From Streptomyces zhihengii (GTDB taxonomy: Bacteria; Actinomycetota; Actinomycetes; Streptomycetales; Streptomycetaceae): DNA of 64,000 nt. Below the pieces are notes generated by a model. That model ran no database searches, had not been told where the DNA came from, and worked only from the letters and a program-made list of their open reading frames with translations. Where the stretch lies: positions 4,268,001 through 4,332,000 of the forward strand of contig NZ_JAFEJA010000001.1 in assembly GCF_016919245.1 (NCBI RefSeq), in the 5' to 3' direction. A program made the translations under genes and the position numbers. Each line of letters begins with the position of its first letter. Position 1 is the stretch's first letter. This document shows positions 33,998-42,746 of the stretch, piece by piece.

Positions 33998-34633
33998 ATG
34001 CGGATCCATGTCGTCGACCACCCGCTGGTGGCGCACAAACTCACCACGCTGCGCGACCGGCGCACCGACTCCCCGACCTTCCGGCGGCTCGCCGACGAGC
34101 TGGTCACCCTGCTCGCGTACGAGGCCACCCGGGACGTGCGCACCGAGCAGGTCGACATCGAGACCCCGGTGACCGGCACGACCGGCGTCAAGCTGTCCCA
34201 CCCGCGCCCGCTGGTGGTGCCGATCCTGCGGGCCGGCCTCGGCATGCTCGACGGCATGGTGCGGCTGCTGCCGACCGCCGAGGTGGGCTTCCTGGGCATG
34301 ATCCGCAACGAGGAGACGCTGGAGGCGTCGACGTACGCGACCCGGATGCCGGAGGACCTCTCCGGGCGCCAGGTGTACGTGCTCGACCCGATGCTGGCCA
34401 CGGGCGGCACCCTGGTCGCGGCGATCCGGGAGCTGATCCGGCGGGGCGCCGACGACGTCACCGCGGTGGTGCTCCTCGCGGCGCCGGAGGGCGTCGAGGT
34501 CATGGAGCGGGAGCTCGCCGGCGCCCCGGTCACCGTGGTGACGGCCTCGGTCGACGAGCGGCTCAACGAGAACGGCTACATCGTCCCGGGCCTCGGTGAC
34601 GCGGGTGACCGGATGTACGGCACCGCCGACTAG
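33998..34633 (+). CDS. upp: Uracil phosphoribosyltransferase
   Basis: A 211-residue salvage enzyme making UMP from uracil and PRPP. The PRPP-binding loop is [16 protein letters not shown], the uracil site near the end is [19 protein letters not shown], and [18 protein letters not shown] is the typical N-terminal part. All catalytic regions are present and the length is normal. The ATG at 33998 is chosen because [20 protein letters not shown] is the standard N-terminus; its ribosome site is weak. It converges with the LytR_C gene, with 22 bases between the stops. Confidence 0.95.
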   Translation: MRIHVVDHPLVAHKLTTLRDRRTDSPTFRRLADELVTLLAYEATRDVRTEQVDIETPVTGTTGVKLSHPRPLVVPILRAGLGMLDGMVRLLPTAEVGFLGMIRNEETLEASTYATRMPEDLSGRQVYVLDPMLATGGTLVAAIRELIRRGADDVTAVVLLAAPEGVEVMERELAGAPVTVVTASVDERLNENGYIVPGLGDAGDRMYGTAD

Positions 34634-34655
34634 CGGCGGAGCCCGGCGCCGGTAC

Positions 34656-35282
34656 TCAGCACTTCCCGGAGGGCGCGGGCGCGGGCCTGGCCAGGACGGC
34701 CAGGGCCGTGTCCGCGTCCTTCTTCGGTGCCAGGGCGGTGTACGCGGTGCCGATGATCAGGTCGACGTCGGCCGTGGTGCGGGTGTCGGTCTTGAGCTGG
34801 GTGCCGGTGAGCTGGGTGCCGAGCACCTTGAAGTTGCCCTTCTGCGCCGCGGCGCCGCCGAGCAGCACCGCGGTGCCGGGGACCTTCTTGTCGTACTCGG
34901 CGGTGGCGTTGCCGACCTTGCCGATCCTGAAGCCACGTTTCTTCAGCTCGTCGGCGGCCGCCTTCGCGAGGCCGCTGCGCGGGGTCGCGTTGTAGACGTT
35001 CACCGTGATCTGCCGGGGCGCCGGCGGGGCGGGCGCGGCGGAGGGGGTGGGCACGGGCTTGCAGTCCCGGGCCTGCTTCGCGGTGGTGGCGGTCTTCTCG
35101 TCGCCGCCGGTGAAAGCGTCGATGAGCTGCATCGTGCCCCAGCCGGCGAGGCCGATGGCGACCACCGCGGCCAGCGCCGCGAAGACGATCCTGCGGCGGT
35201 TCCGGGGGCGGCGCATCCGTGGATAGGCGTTGCCTGTGATGCGGTACTTTCCGCCCATACCGGGGGGAGTGAGCATGCTCAT
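34656..35282 (-). CDS. Membrane-anchored LytR C-terminal-domain protein
   Basis: A 208-residue protein with one TM helix at about 33-52 (RRIVFAALAAVVAIGLAGWGTMQLIDAF), a short Pro/Ala linker, and an extracellular LytR_C domain (RQITVNVYNATPRSGLAKAAADELKKRGFRIGKVGNA, then VPGTAVLLGGAAAQKGNFKVLGTQL and VDLIIGTAYTAL). The VNVYNAT start of the domain is diagnostic. LytR_C domains accompany enzymes that attach polymers to the cell wall, but here no LCP catalytic domain is present, so it is an accessory or regulatory wall protein. ATG 35282 or ATG 35276 two codons later can both start it. Confidence 0.82.
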   Translation of the reverse strand: MSMLTPPGMGGKYRITGNAYPRMRRPRNRRRIVFAALAAVVAIGLAGWGTMQLIDAFTGGDEKTATTAKQARDCKPVPTPSAAPAPPAPRQITVNVYNATPRSGLAKAAADELKKRGFRIGKVGNATAEYDKKVPGTAVLLGGAAAQKGNFKVLGTQLTGTQLKTDTRTTADVDLIIGTAYTALAPKKDADTALAVLARPAPAPSGKC

Positions 35283-35464
35283 GGGCGCAGCGTAGTGCCG
35301 ACCGGACGCCATGCCTACTAAACGATCAGTGGACTGCGTCCGTACGGTGGCGAAAAGCCCCGAAAGGATCAGCCGCGGAGGGCCGTCGGCGGGCCCCCGC
35401 AGCATGCCGGAAGGACACCCGGCACGGGTTCACCCGTACGGGGGCGGCCGGAGCCGGCGGAGGG

Positions 35465-35761
35465 TCAGCCCAGTTCGAGCACGCGGGCGTGGAGCACCTG
35501 GCGCTGCTGGAGGGCGGCCCGCACGGCGCGGTGCAGCCCGTCCTCCAGGTAGAGGTCGCCCTGCCACTTCACGACGTGGGCGAACAGGTCGCCGTAGAAC
35601 GTCGAGTCCTCGGCGAGCAGCGTCTCGAGGTCCAGCTGGCCCTTGGTGGTCACGAGCTGATCGAGGCGGACCGGGCGCGGCGCGACATCCGCCCACTGCC
35701 GGGTGCTTTCCCGGCCGTGGTCGGGATACGGCCGTCCGTTGCCGATGCGCTTGAAGATCAC
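35465..35761 (-). CDS. Conserved small protein with ParB/Srx-like motif
   Basis: A 98-residue protein, MIFKRIGNGRPYPDHG..., without a signal peptide. The part APRPVRLDQLVTTKGQLDLETLLAEDSTFYGDLFAHVVKWQGDLYLEDGLHRAVRAALQQ resembles the ParB-N/sulfiredoxin-like fold in layout: an address strand, a helix, then (V/I)xDGxHRxxAA. The DGLHRAVRA element is the key resemblance. Function unknown; it may bind DNA or a nucleotide, and databases may class it as an antitoxin-like protein. It is divergent from the HerA-like gene with a 109-base spacer. Confidence 0.7.
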   Translation of the reverse strand: MIFKRIGNGRPYPDHGRESTRQWADVAPRPVRLDQLVTTKGQLDLETLLAEDSTFYGDLFAHVVKWQGDLYLEDGLHRAVRAALQQRQVLHARVLELG

Positions 35762-35870
35762 ACGGAAAGCCTACCGGCCTTCAGCCTCCGGGCGCAGCCA
35801 TGGATGCGGAGTGCCATCCTGGCGAAAGCTCGGCAAACCCGCACGAAGGCGAGAAACCGGGAGTCCGCAG

Positions 35871-37490
35871 ATGACAGCCCAGGAGTCCCAGCAGCCTTCC
35901 GGCGACCCGGCCGCACTGCCGCCCGGGGCCGCCGCCGTCGCCGCCGGCTACGCCTTCGAGGGCCCGGCGCTCGACCTGGGCGCCCTGCTGTGGGACGGGA
36001 GTTGCCTGCCCGGCGCCCCGGTCAAGGTCCCGCTCTCGGTGCTGAACCGGCACGGGCTCATCGCCGGCGCGACCGGCACCGGCAAGACGAAGACCCTCCA
36101 GCTCATGGCCGAACAGCTCTCCGCGCACGGGGTGCCCGTCTTCCTCGCCGACGTGAAGGGCGACGTCTCGGGGGTGTCGGCCCCGGGGCAGGACGGCGAA
36201 CGGGTGCGGGAGCGGGCCGCCGAGGTCGGGCAGGAGTGGACGGCGGCCGGCTTCCCCGCCGAGTTCTACGCGCTCGGGGGCATCGGCCCCGGCATCCCGC
36301 TGCGGGCGACCGTCACCGACTTCGGCCCGCTGCTGCTCGCCAAGGTGCTCCAGCTCAACCGCACCCAGGAGCAGTCGCTCGGCCTGATCTTCCACTACGC
36401 CGACACCAAGGGGCTCGAACTGGTCGACCTCAAGGACCTGCGGGCGGTGGTCGCCTTCCTGGTGTCGGAGGAGGGCCGGGCGGAACTGAAGGGCATCGGC
36501 GGTCTCTCGACGGCGACCGCGGGGGTGATCCTGCGGTCGATCACCGCCTTCGAGCAGGAGGGGGCGTCCGCCTTCTTCGGTGAGCCGGAGTTCGACACCG
36601 CCGAACTGCTGCGCACCGCGCCGGACGGGCGGGGCCTGGTCTCCGTGCTGGAGCTGCCCGCCGTGCGGGAGAGGCCGCGGCTGTTCTCCACGTTCCTGAT
36701 GTGGCTGCTGGCCGACCTCTTCCACGACCTGCCCGAGGCCGGCGACCCGGAGAAGCCGAAGCTGGTCTTCTTCTTCGACGAGGCCCATCTGCTCTTCGAC
36801 GGGGCGTCCAAGGCGTTCCTGGAGTCGATCACGCAGACGGTGCGGCTGATCCGCTCCAAGGGCGTGGGCGTCTTCTTCGTCACCCAGACCCCGCGTGACG
36901 TGCCCTCCGAGGTGCTCGGGCAGCTCGGCAACCGGGTGCAGCACGCGCTGCGGGCCTTCACCCCCGACGACGCCAAGGCGCTCACGGCGACGGTCAGGAC
37001 CTTCCCCAAGTCGGCGTACGACCTCGAGGAGGTGCTGACCGGGCTCGGCACCGGAGAGGCGGTGGTCACCGTGCTCGACGAGCGGGGAGCGCCGACGCCG
37101 GTCGCGGCGACCCGGCTGCGGGCGCCCCGGTCCCTGATGGGGCCGGTCGACGCGGCGGTGCTGGAGGCGGCGGTGTCGGCGTCGCCGCTGCACGCGCGGT
37201 ACGCGCAGGCCGTCGACCGGGAGTCGGCGTACGAGCGGCTCACGGACGCGCAGCGGGCGGCGGAGGCCGAGGCGGAACGGGCGGCAGCCGGGGAGCCGGC
37301 GCGGGAGGCCGCCGGGGGCGGGGACGGGCGGCGGGAGCCGGCCGGGCCGCGCGGGGGCCGGCGGGAGGAGTCGCTCGCCGAACAGGTCGTGGGGAGCGGG
37401 GTGTTCCGGAGTCTGGCGCGTTCGGTGGGCACCCGGCTCGGCCGGGAGATCACCCGCTCGCTGTTCGGGACGGCGCGCCGCGGGCGGTGA
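35871..37490 (+). CDS. HerA-like helicase/ATPase (DUF853 family)
   Basis: A 539-residue P-loop ATPase of the HerA/FtsK superfamily. Walker A is IAGATGTGKTKTLQLM (about 64-79), Walker B is KLVFFFDEAHLLFDGASK (about 298), and the sensor-like motif is GVGVFFVTQTPRDVPSEVLGQLGNRVQHALRAFTPDD. This matches DUF853 (YjgR-type) proteins, widespread cytoplasmic ATPases with no settled role. The C-terminal 80 residues are low-complexity Ala/Glu/Gly/Arg followed by RSLARSVGTRLGREITRSLFG. ATG 35871 has GGGAG seven bases upstream. It stands alone and converges with the M28 peptidase gene. Confidence 0.88.
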   Translation: MTAQESQQPSGDPAALPPGAAAVAAGYAFEGPALDLGALLWDGSCLPGAPVKVPLSVLNRHGLIAGATGTGKTKTLQLMAEQLSAHGVPVFLADVKGDVSGVSAPGQDGERVRERAAEVGQEWTAAGFPAEFYALGGIGPGIPLRATVTDFGPLLLAKVLQLNRTQEQSLGLIFHYADTKGLELVDLKDLRAVVAFLVSEEGRAELKGIGGLSTATAGVILRSITAFEQEGASAFFGEPEFDTAELLRTAPDGRGLVSVLELPAVRERPRLFSTFLMWLLADLFHDLPEAGDPEKPKLVFFFDEAHLLFDGASKAFLESITQTVRLIRSKGVGVFFVTQTPRDVPSEVLGQLGNRVQHALRAFTPDDAKALTATVRTFPKSAYDLEEVLTGLGTGEAVVTVLDERGAPTPVAATRLRAPRSLMGPVDAAVLEAAVSASPLHARYAQAVDRESAYERLTDAQRAAEAEAERAAAGEPAREAAGGGDGRREPAGPRGGRREESLAEQVVGSGVFRSLARSVGTRLGREITRSLFGTARRGR

Positions 37491-37562
37491 CGCACGGGCC
37501 CGCCGTCCGGCACGGCGCGCCGCGGGCGGGTGGGCCCGGGGCGCGCCGTACCGGGAGGGGTG

Positions 37563-39122
37563 CTACTCGGTCACCTCGTGGTCGTGGCCGTCGTGGAGAC
37601 CGCCGCCGCTGCCCTCGTCGCCGTCCGTGGGCACGGACTGGACCGGCTTGCGCAGCGAGCTGATGTCGTGGGCGTAGGTGCCCACCGCGTTGGCGATGAT
37701 CCCGATGTTCACCGCGAAGGCGTCCATGTCGATGTTGCTCAGGTCGTCGCCCGCGGCGTGGTAGTTCGGGTCGTACGCGACGCCCGCCTGTCCGCCGAAC
37801 TTCCGTGCCTGCGCCTCGGTCTTGATGCCCTCGGCGCCGGTGAAGGTGCCGCCCGAGGGGATGCCGACCTCGATGAACGGGCCGTAGTCGGAGCGCCCGG
37901 TGAAGTCGGTGCCCTCGTGCGGGGTGCCCCGGCGGTCGAGGAACTCGTTGATGTCGCGCTCCAGTTGGGCCGAGCCCTCCGGGCCCGCGCCGGAGCCGAC
38001 GCCGTCCGAGTCGTCGCCGTCGTAGACGAAGATCCCGTAGTTCGGCGAGGCGATCATGTCGAAGTTCAGGTAGAGCTTGATCTCCTTCTTGCCGAGGGAG
38101 CTCAGGTTCGCGACGTAGTGCTCGGAGCCGAGCAGGCCGTTCTCCTCGGCCGACCACCAGGCGAAGCGCACCTTGTTGGCGGGGCTCTTCTCCTTCTTGG
38201 CCAGTTCCTCGGCGACTTCGAGCAGACCGGCGGAGCCGGAGCCGTTGTCGTTGATGCCGGGGCCCTCGGTGACGGAGTCGAGGTGGGCGCCGAGCACCAC
38301 GGTGTTGGCCGCGTTGCCGCGCCTGGTCTCGGCGATCACGTTGTTGGTCGTCCGCGTCTCCTGGAGCTGGCGGATCTCGAAGGAGATCTCGACCGGGCCC
38401 TTCGCCAGGTCGGCGGCGAGCTTCTCGCCCTCGGCCTGGGTCAGTCCGCCGGTGGGGATCTTGCCCGAGGCGACGTCCCCGAGGGTGCCGGAGAGCACGC
38501 CCTCGGTGTTGTTGTAGACGATCGCGCCGGCCGCGCCCGCGGCTCCCGCCGCCGCCTGCTTCTCGGCGAAGGAGCAGCCGCCGCGCTTGATCAGCGCGAT
38601 CTTGCCGGTGAAGGTGCCCGAGGCGTAGTCGGCCGCCTCGCAGCCGGTGGTGTCGTCCACCGGCACGGCGGCGAGGGCGGCCCTGATGCCGCCCACCGGC
38701 GTGGACTTGGTGTACGTCATCGCCTTGATCTCGATGTCGCGCGGCGCGGGCGCCACCACCGAGAGCTTCTCGGCGAGGGTCTGCGTGTAGACGAACGAGA
38801 ACTTCTGGTACGAGACGTCGTACCCGTACTTCTTCATCTGCTGGTACACGTACGCGGCGGACGCGTCGTGTCCGAGTGATCCGGCGGCACGGTGGCCGCC
38901 CGCCGAGTCCGCTATCGCCTGGAACCTCTCGAGGTGCTCGTAGGCGTCGTCGGCGGATGCCCTGGCGACCAGCTTGCCGGCGAGCTTCGCCGCGTCCTTG
39001 GCCGCCCGGTCGGCGGGGCCGGGCCGGTGGGCCGCGGACGGGGAGGCGGATGCCAGCAGGAGCGGGGTCGCGAGTGCGGCTGCGGCCAGAGTGGCCACGG
39101 CTCTGCGATGGGTTGCGTTCAC
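37563..39122 (-). CDS. Secreted M28 zinc aminopeptidase with PA domain
   Basis: A 519-residue exported peptidase. Signal peptide at 1-31 (MNATHRRAVATLAAAALATPLLLASASPSAA). A protease-associated (PA) domain is inserted at about 115-235 (ADYASGTFTGKIALIKRGGCSFAEK). The catalytic M28 domain has HLDS with VTEGPGINDNGSG, the EE pair in WWSAEENGLLGSEHY, the aspartate in LNFDMIASPN, and the last zinc histidine in PNYHAAGDD. Ligands are complete, so it should be an active leucine-type aminopeptidase, similar to the S. griseus enzyme. GTG 39122 has GGAAGG upstream. The C-terminus is His/Asp-rich (LHDGHDHEVTE). It would help digest external peptides. Confidence 0.92.
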   Translation of the reverse strand: MNATHRRAVATLAAAALATPLLLASASPSAAHRPGPADRAAKDAAKLAGKLVARASADDAYEHLERFQAIADSAGGHRAAGSLGHDASAAYVYQQMKKYGYDVSYQKFSFVYTQTLAEKLSVVAPAPRDIEIKAMTYTKSTPVGGIRAALAAVPVDDTTGCEAADYASGTFTGKIALIKRGGCSFAEKQAAAGAAGAAGAIVYNNTEGVLSGTLGDVASGKIPTGGLTQAEGEKLAADLAKGPVEISFEIRQLQETRTTNNVIAETRRGNAANTVVLGAHLDSVTEGPGINDNGSGSAGLLEVAEELAKKEKSPANKVRFAWWSAEENGLLGSEHYVANLSSLGKKEIKLYLNFDMIASPNYGIFVYDGDDSDGVGSGAGPEGSAQLERDINEFLDRRGTPHEGTDFTGRSDYGPFIEVGIPSGGTFTGAEGIKTEAQARKFGGQAGVAYDPNYHAAGDDLSNIDMDAFAVNIGIIANAVGTYAHDISSLRKPVQSVPTDGDEGSGGGLHDGHDHEVTE

Positions 39123-39318
39123 AGAGGTCCTTCCCGGTGCGAACGTGGGTTGAAGGGAAGTTAGCGATCTCCACTGGTTCTGTGAACACTTGTGCCACAA
39201 CTGACGGGTATTTCATCCACCCGTCACCCGGACGTGATTCGTCCGCTTGGATCCGGGGGCGGGCCGGAGGTTCTCCCGCGCGGCGGCGGTCCGGCCCCCG
39301 GACCCCGGTTGCGACCGG

Positions 39319-39963
39319 CTACTTCCCCGGGGCCTTCTTCGCCGCTTTCTTCGCCGTCTTCTTCGCGGTCTTCCCCGCCGCCGGGGCGCCCGCCTTCGCC
39401 GCGGCCTTCTTCTCCTGCTTCCAGGCCCGCACCCGGGCCAGCGAGTCCGGTCCCGTGATGTCCGCGGCGGACCGGAAGGAACCCTCCTCGCCGTACGTCC
39501 CGGCCGCCTCCCGCCAGCCCTCGGGCCGCACCCCGTACTGCTTGCCCAGCAGGGCCAGGAAGATCTTCGCCTTCTGCTCGCCGTAGCCGGGCAGCGCCTT
39601 CAGCCGTGCCAGCAGTTCGGCGCCGCTCGACACGTCCCGCCAGACGGCGCTCGCGTCGCCGTCGTACTCGTCGACGAGGTAGCGGCACAGCTCCTGGACC
39701 CGCTTGGCCATCGACGCCGGATAGCGGTGGACGGCCGGCTTCCGCCGCAGCAGCTCGCCGAAGGCGTCGGGGTCGTAGGCGGCGATCTCGCCCGCGTCCA
39801 GGTCGTCGGCGCCGAGCCGCCGGGCCACGGTGTACGGGCCGGTGAAGGCCCACTCCATGGGGATCTGCTGGTCGAGCAGCATGCCGACGAGGGCGGCCAG
39901 CGCGCTGCGGCCGAGCAGTTCGTCGGCCTCGGGCTGCTGGGCGAGGTGAATGGTGGCGTCCAT
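39319..39963 (-). CDS. HhH-GPD superfamily DNA-glycosylase-like protein with basic tail
   Basis: A 214-residue protein. The helix-hairpin-helix is LKALPGYGEQKAKIFLALLGKQYGV, preceded by QQIPMEWAFTGPYTVARRLGADDLDAGEIAAYDPDAFGELLRRKPAVHRYPASMAKRVQEL, the actinobacterial HhH-GPD type. The iron-sulphur cysteines of endonuclease III are absent. The catalytic aspartate after the hairpin is not obvious, so activity is uncertain. The last 30 residues are a histone-H1-like Lys/Ala/Pro tail (KTAKKTAKKAAKKAPGK) that probably binds DNA. ATG 39963 is the natural start, 74 bases after the ECF42 stop. A GC hairpin lies downstream between about 39249 and 39300. Confidence 0.85.
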   Translation of the reverse strand: MDATIHLAQQPEADELLGRSALAALVGMLLDQQIPMEWAFTGPYTVARRLGADDLDAGEIAAYDPDAFGELLRRKPAVHRYPASMAKRVQELCRYLVDEYDGDASAVWRDVSSGAELLARLKALPGYGEQKAKIFLALLGKQYGVRPEGWREAAGTYGEEGSFRSAADITGPDSLARVRAWKQEKKAAAKAGAPAAGKTAKKTAKKAAKKAPGK

Positions 39964-40037
39964 GCCCCGATGATCGCCCGGGGCAGGGAGGGCCGCCAGC
40001 GTCACGCGCCGCCGGTGGCACGGCGGGGGACGGACCG

Positions 40038-41279
40038 TCAGCCCTCCAGCCGGGCGGCCCGGCCGCGGAGGTAGCGTGCCTCCGGCTCGCTGAGCGTGGC
40101 CCCGGCGGCGGCCCGGTACGCGGTGAGCGCGCCCTCGCGGTCGCCGGCGCGCTCCAGCAGGTGCGCCCGGACGGCGTCGAGCCGGTGGTGGCCCTTCAGC
40201 CGGTCCTCCAGCAGGCCGACTTCCCGCAGACCCGCCGCCGGTCCGTCCACCATGGCGACCGCCACCGCCCGGCCCAGCTCCGCCATCGGCTCGGGGAAGC
40301 GCGCCACCAGCACGTCGTAGAGGGCGAGGATCTGCGGCCAGTCGGTGTCCTCGGGCGCCGCCGCCTCGTCGTGCAGCGCGGCGACGGCCGCCTGGAGCTG
40401 GTAGGCGCCGGCCGGGCCCCGGGAGAGGGCCTCCTCCACCAGGGCGGTGCCCTCGTCGATCGCCGCGCGCGTCCACAGCGTGCGGTCCTGTTCGTCGAGG
40501 GGGACCAGCTCGCCGTCCGGGCCGGTGCGGGCGGGGGCGCGGGCGTCGGTGAGGAGCATCAGCGCCAGCAGACCGGTGACCGCGCCGTCGCGGGGGAGCA
40601 GCGCGTGCACCGCGCGGGTCAGCCGGACCGCCTCGTGGGCGAGGTCGGCCCGGCGCAGCGCGGTGCCGGAGGTGGCGGTGTAGCCCTCGTTGAAGATCAG
40701 GTAGAGCACCTGGAGCACGGCGGCGAGCCGGGCGTCGTGGTCCGCCGGGTCCGGCCGGCGGAACGGCACGCCCCGGATCCGCTGCTTGGCGCGGCTGATC
40801 CGCTGGGCCATCGTCGCCTCCGGCACCAGGTGCGCCCGGGCGATCTCGGCGGTCGTCAGACCGCCCACGGCCCGCAGGGTGAGCGCGATCCGGGCGGGCG
40901 GCGTCAGCTCCGGGTGGCAGCACAGGAAGAGCAGCGTGAGCGTGTCGTCCTCGCTGGGCGCGCGGCCCTCGCCGGGCGGCGGGGCGGTGAACGCGTCCCG
41001 GGGCGCGAGCCGTGCGGCGCTCTCCTCGCGCCGTCTGCGGGACTCCTCGGCGCGCAGCAGGTCGGTGAGGCGCCGGGCGGCGACCTTGATCAGCCAGCCG
41101 CGGGGGTTGTCCGGCACCCCCGTGCCGGGCCACTGCCGGGCGGCCGCGAGCAGGGCCTCCTGCACGGCGTCCTCGGCGAGGTCGAAGTGGCCGTAGCGGC
41201 GCACGAGCGCGCCGAGGACCTGCGGCGCGTGACGGCGCAGCAGGTCCTCGACGGTGTACGGCTCCTCGGGCTCCGGCAC
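40038..41279 (-). CDS. ECF42-group sigma factor with C-terminal TPR-like extension
   Basis: A 413-residue sigma factor. Region 2 is at about 8-75 (YTVEDLLRRHAPQVLGALVRRYGHFDLAEDAVQEALLAAARQWPGTGVPDNPRGWLIKVAARRLTDLLR). Region 4 is at about 120-175 (LTLRAVGGLTTAEIARAHLVPEATMAQRISRAKQRIR). A 230-residue helical extension, characteristic of ECF42, follows (FNEGYTATSG, then ARFPEPMAELGRAVAVAM, GREGALTAYRAA-like repeats). ECF42 genes are linked to DGPF/YCII-type proteins and lack classic anti-sigma factors; the extension controls activity. Here the DGPF gene lies directly upstream. The start at 41279 has a good N-terminal fit (MPEPEEPYTVEDLL). Confidence 0.9.
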   Translation of the reverse strand: MPEPEEPYTVEDLLRRHAPQVLGALVRRYGHFDLAEDAVQEALLAAARQWPGTGVPDNPRGWLIKVAARRLTDLLRAEESRRRREESAARLAPRDAFTAPPPGEGRAPSEDDTLTLLFLCCHPELTPPARIALTLRAVGGLTTAEIARAHLVPEATMAQRISRAKQRIRGVPFRRPDPADHDARLAAVLQVLYLIFNEGYTATSGTALRRADLAHEAVRLTRAVHALLPRDGAVTGLLALMLLTDARAPARTGPDGELVPLDEQDRTLWTRAAIDEGTALVEEALSRGPAGAYQLQAAVAALHDEAAAPEDTDWPQILALYDVLVARFPEPMAELGRAVAVAMVDGPAAGLREVGLLEDRLKGHHRLDAVRAHLLERAGDREGALTAYRAAAGATLSEPEARYLRGRAARLEG

Positions 41280-41369
41280 GACCGGCCTCCGTCCCCCCGG
41301 GCCGGCGCCCGGGCGGGCCGGTCCTGTCCCGTGGCGCCGGGGATGCCCCGGGCGCCGAGGAGCAGGATG

Positions 41370-41783
41370 TCAGACGTCGTCCCCGGATCCGGCGAGCGGA
41401 CGGATGACGACCGGGTACTCGGGGGCGCCTTCGGGCTGGGGGCACCGGGCGACCAGGGCGGCGATCTCGGTCACCCGCTCCAGGCTCGCGCAGTCCAGCA
41501 CCCAGTAGCCCGCCAGCACCTCCTTGGTCTCGCCGTAGGGGCCGTCGGTGATCACCGGACGGCCCTCGCCGTCCAGCGAGACGTGCCGGGACTGCGCCGG
41601 TGCGGTCAGGCCCTGTCCGTCGACCAGCTCGCCGGACTCGGCGAGGTCGTCGTTGATCTTCTGCATGAAGGCGAACATGGCCTGCATGTCCTTCTCGTTC
41701 CAGGCGGGCGAGCTCGCGGAGCCCTGGCCGGCCATGGCCTCGTAGTCCGCCTGCGTCCCCTGAACCATCACCAGGTACTTCAT
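41370..41783 (-). CDS. DGPF/YCII-domain protein, partner of ECF42
   Basis: A 137-residue alpha-beta barrel protein: MKYLVMVQGTQADYEAM is the typical YCII/DGPF start, and the DGPF signature appears as ITDGPYGETKEVLAGYWVLDCASLERVTEIAALVARCP. Its biochemical role is unknown. In characterised ECF42 loci these genes are targets of the neighbouring sigma factor. ATG 41783 has GAAGGAG upstream. The sigma gene begins 90 bases after its stop on the same strand, and an ECF42-like promoter lies at 41843-41869. Confidence 0.88.
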   Translation of the reverse strand: MKYLVMVQGTQADYEAMAGQGSASSPAWNEKDMQAMFAFMQKINDDLAESGELVDGQGLTAPAQSRHVSLDGEGRPVITDGPYGETKEVLAGYWVLDCASLERVTEIAALVARCPQPEGAPEYPVVIRPLAGSGDDV

Positions 41784-41842
41784 GATCGCGCTCCTTCGCT
41801 GTCCTCGTGCCCAGCCCTCGGCGGGCGGCTTTCACAGGGGAC

Positions 41843-41869
41843 GTCGGAGCCGCGCGGGCGTTCTCGACG
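41843..41869 (-). promoter_or_regulatory. Candidate ECF42-type promoter of the DGPF gene
   Basis: On the minus strand CGTCGA (41869-41864), a 17-base spacer, and CGAC (41846-41843), about 60 bases before the ATG. From memory ECF42 promoters have TGTCGA and CGA-type elements, so the -35 differs by one base. Confidence 0.4.
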
Positions 41870-41942
41870 ACGCGCCGGAACTTTCTCCGGGGAATGTCCC
41901 AGCCGGTCCCGGCGGGCGGTGCGGGCGCCCGCCGGGACCGGC

Positions 41943-42746
41943 TCAGCGCAGGCCGTGCCGGCGGGCGACGATCCGTTCGACGGCCGTCCTCGGCAGCACC
42001 CTGCGCAGCGCGAACACCAGGGGCGCGTTGCTGCCCACCGCGTACAGCGGCTTCGGGCGCGGCGCCTCGACCGCCCGCAGGACGGTGCGCGCGACCGTCC
42101 CCGCGGAGATGCCCCGGGCCTCGTTGGCGTTGAGCGCCGCGAGCATGGTCCGGTACTCCGCGAGGAAGGGGGAGTCGTCGGCCACGTACTGGGTGCGGCG
42201 CTCGCTGATGCCGGTGTTGATGGAGCCCGGCTCGACCGTGGTGACGCCGACGCCGTACGGGGAGACCTCCCGCCGCAGGGAGTGCGCGAAGCCCTTGACG
42301 GCCGCCTTCGACGCGACGTACGAGGAGCGGTAGGCGAGCGGGAAGCTGGCCAGCATCGAGCCGACCATGACCACCCGGCCGCGGCGGCGTTCCCGCATCC
42401 CGGGCAGCACGAGCTGGGTCAGGCGCACCGGTCCGAGGACGTTGAGCCGGAAGAGGCGCTCCAGCGCCTCCATGGGCAGCTCCTCCAGCGGCCCGTTCTG
42501 GCTCTCCCCCGCGTTGTTCACGAGCACGTCCACCTCGCCGGCGGCGGCCGCGCACGCCTCCACGGAGGCCATGTCGGTGAGGTCGAGCGCCAGGTACTCC
42601 ACGCCCGGCACCGGGTCGGCGACCGTGCCGGGGTCGCGGCTGGTGCCGAGGACGCGGTAGCCGCGGCCGGCCAGCGCGGCGGCGACGGCGGCGCCGATCC
42701 CGGAGGACGCGCCGGTCACCAGGGCGGTGCGGCCCTCGCCCGTCAT
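41943..42746 (-). CDS. Short-chain dehydrogenase/reductase
   Basis: A 267-residue classical SDR. Cofactor motif TGASSGIG (residues about 11-18), structural NNAG (91-94 region), catalytic Ser in VGSMLASF, and YxxxK in YRSSYVASKAAVKGFAHSL are all present. There is no aspartate after the second strand (LGTSRDPGT), and the arginine there suggests NADP preference. It overlaps the FAD oxidoreductase gene by four bases (ATGA), so the two are coupled and may act on the same ketone/alcohol or steroid-like substrate. Controlled, by inference, by the TetR protein at the head of the operon. Confidence 0.9.
   Translation of the reverse strand: MTGEGRTALVTGASSGIGAAVAAALAGRGYRVLGTSRDPGTVADPVPGVEYLALDLTDMASVEACAAAAGEVDVLVNNAGESQNGPLEELPMEALERLFRLNVLGPVRLTQLVLPGMRERRRGRVVMVGSMLASFPLAYRSSYVASKAAVKGFAHSLRREVSPYGVGVTTVEPGSINTGISERRTQYVADDSPFLAEYRTMLAALNANEARGISAGTVARTVLRAVEAPRPKPLYAVGSNAPLVFALRRVLPRTAVERIVARRHGLR

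Noticed and set aside
39319..42555. 1078-residue minus-strand ORF across the HhH-GPD, ECF42 and DGPF genes
   Set aside because: Only its last 214 codons from ATG 39963 have a domain. The upstream part is a shadow of the sigma and DGPF genes in another frame.
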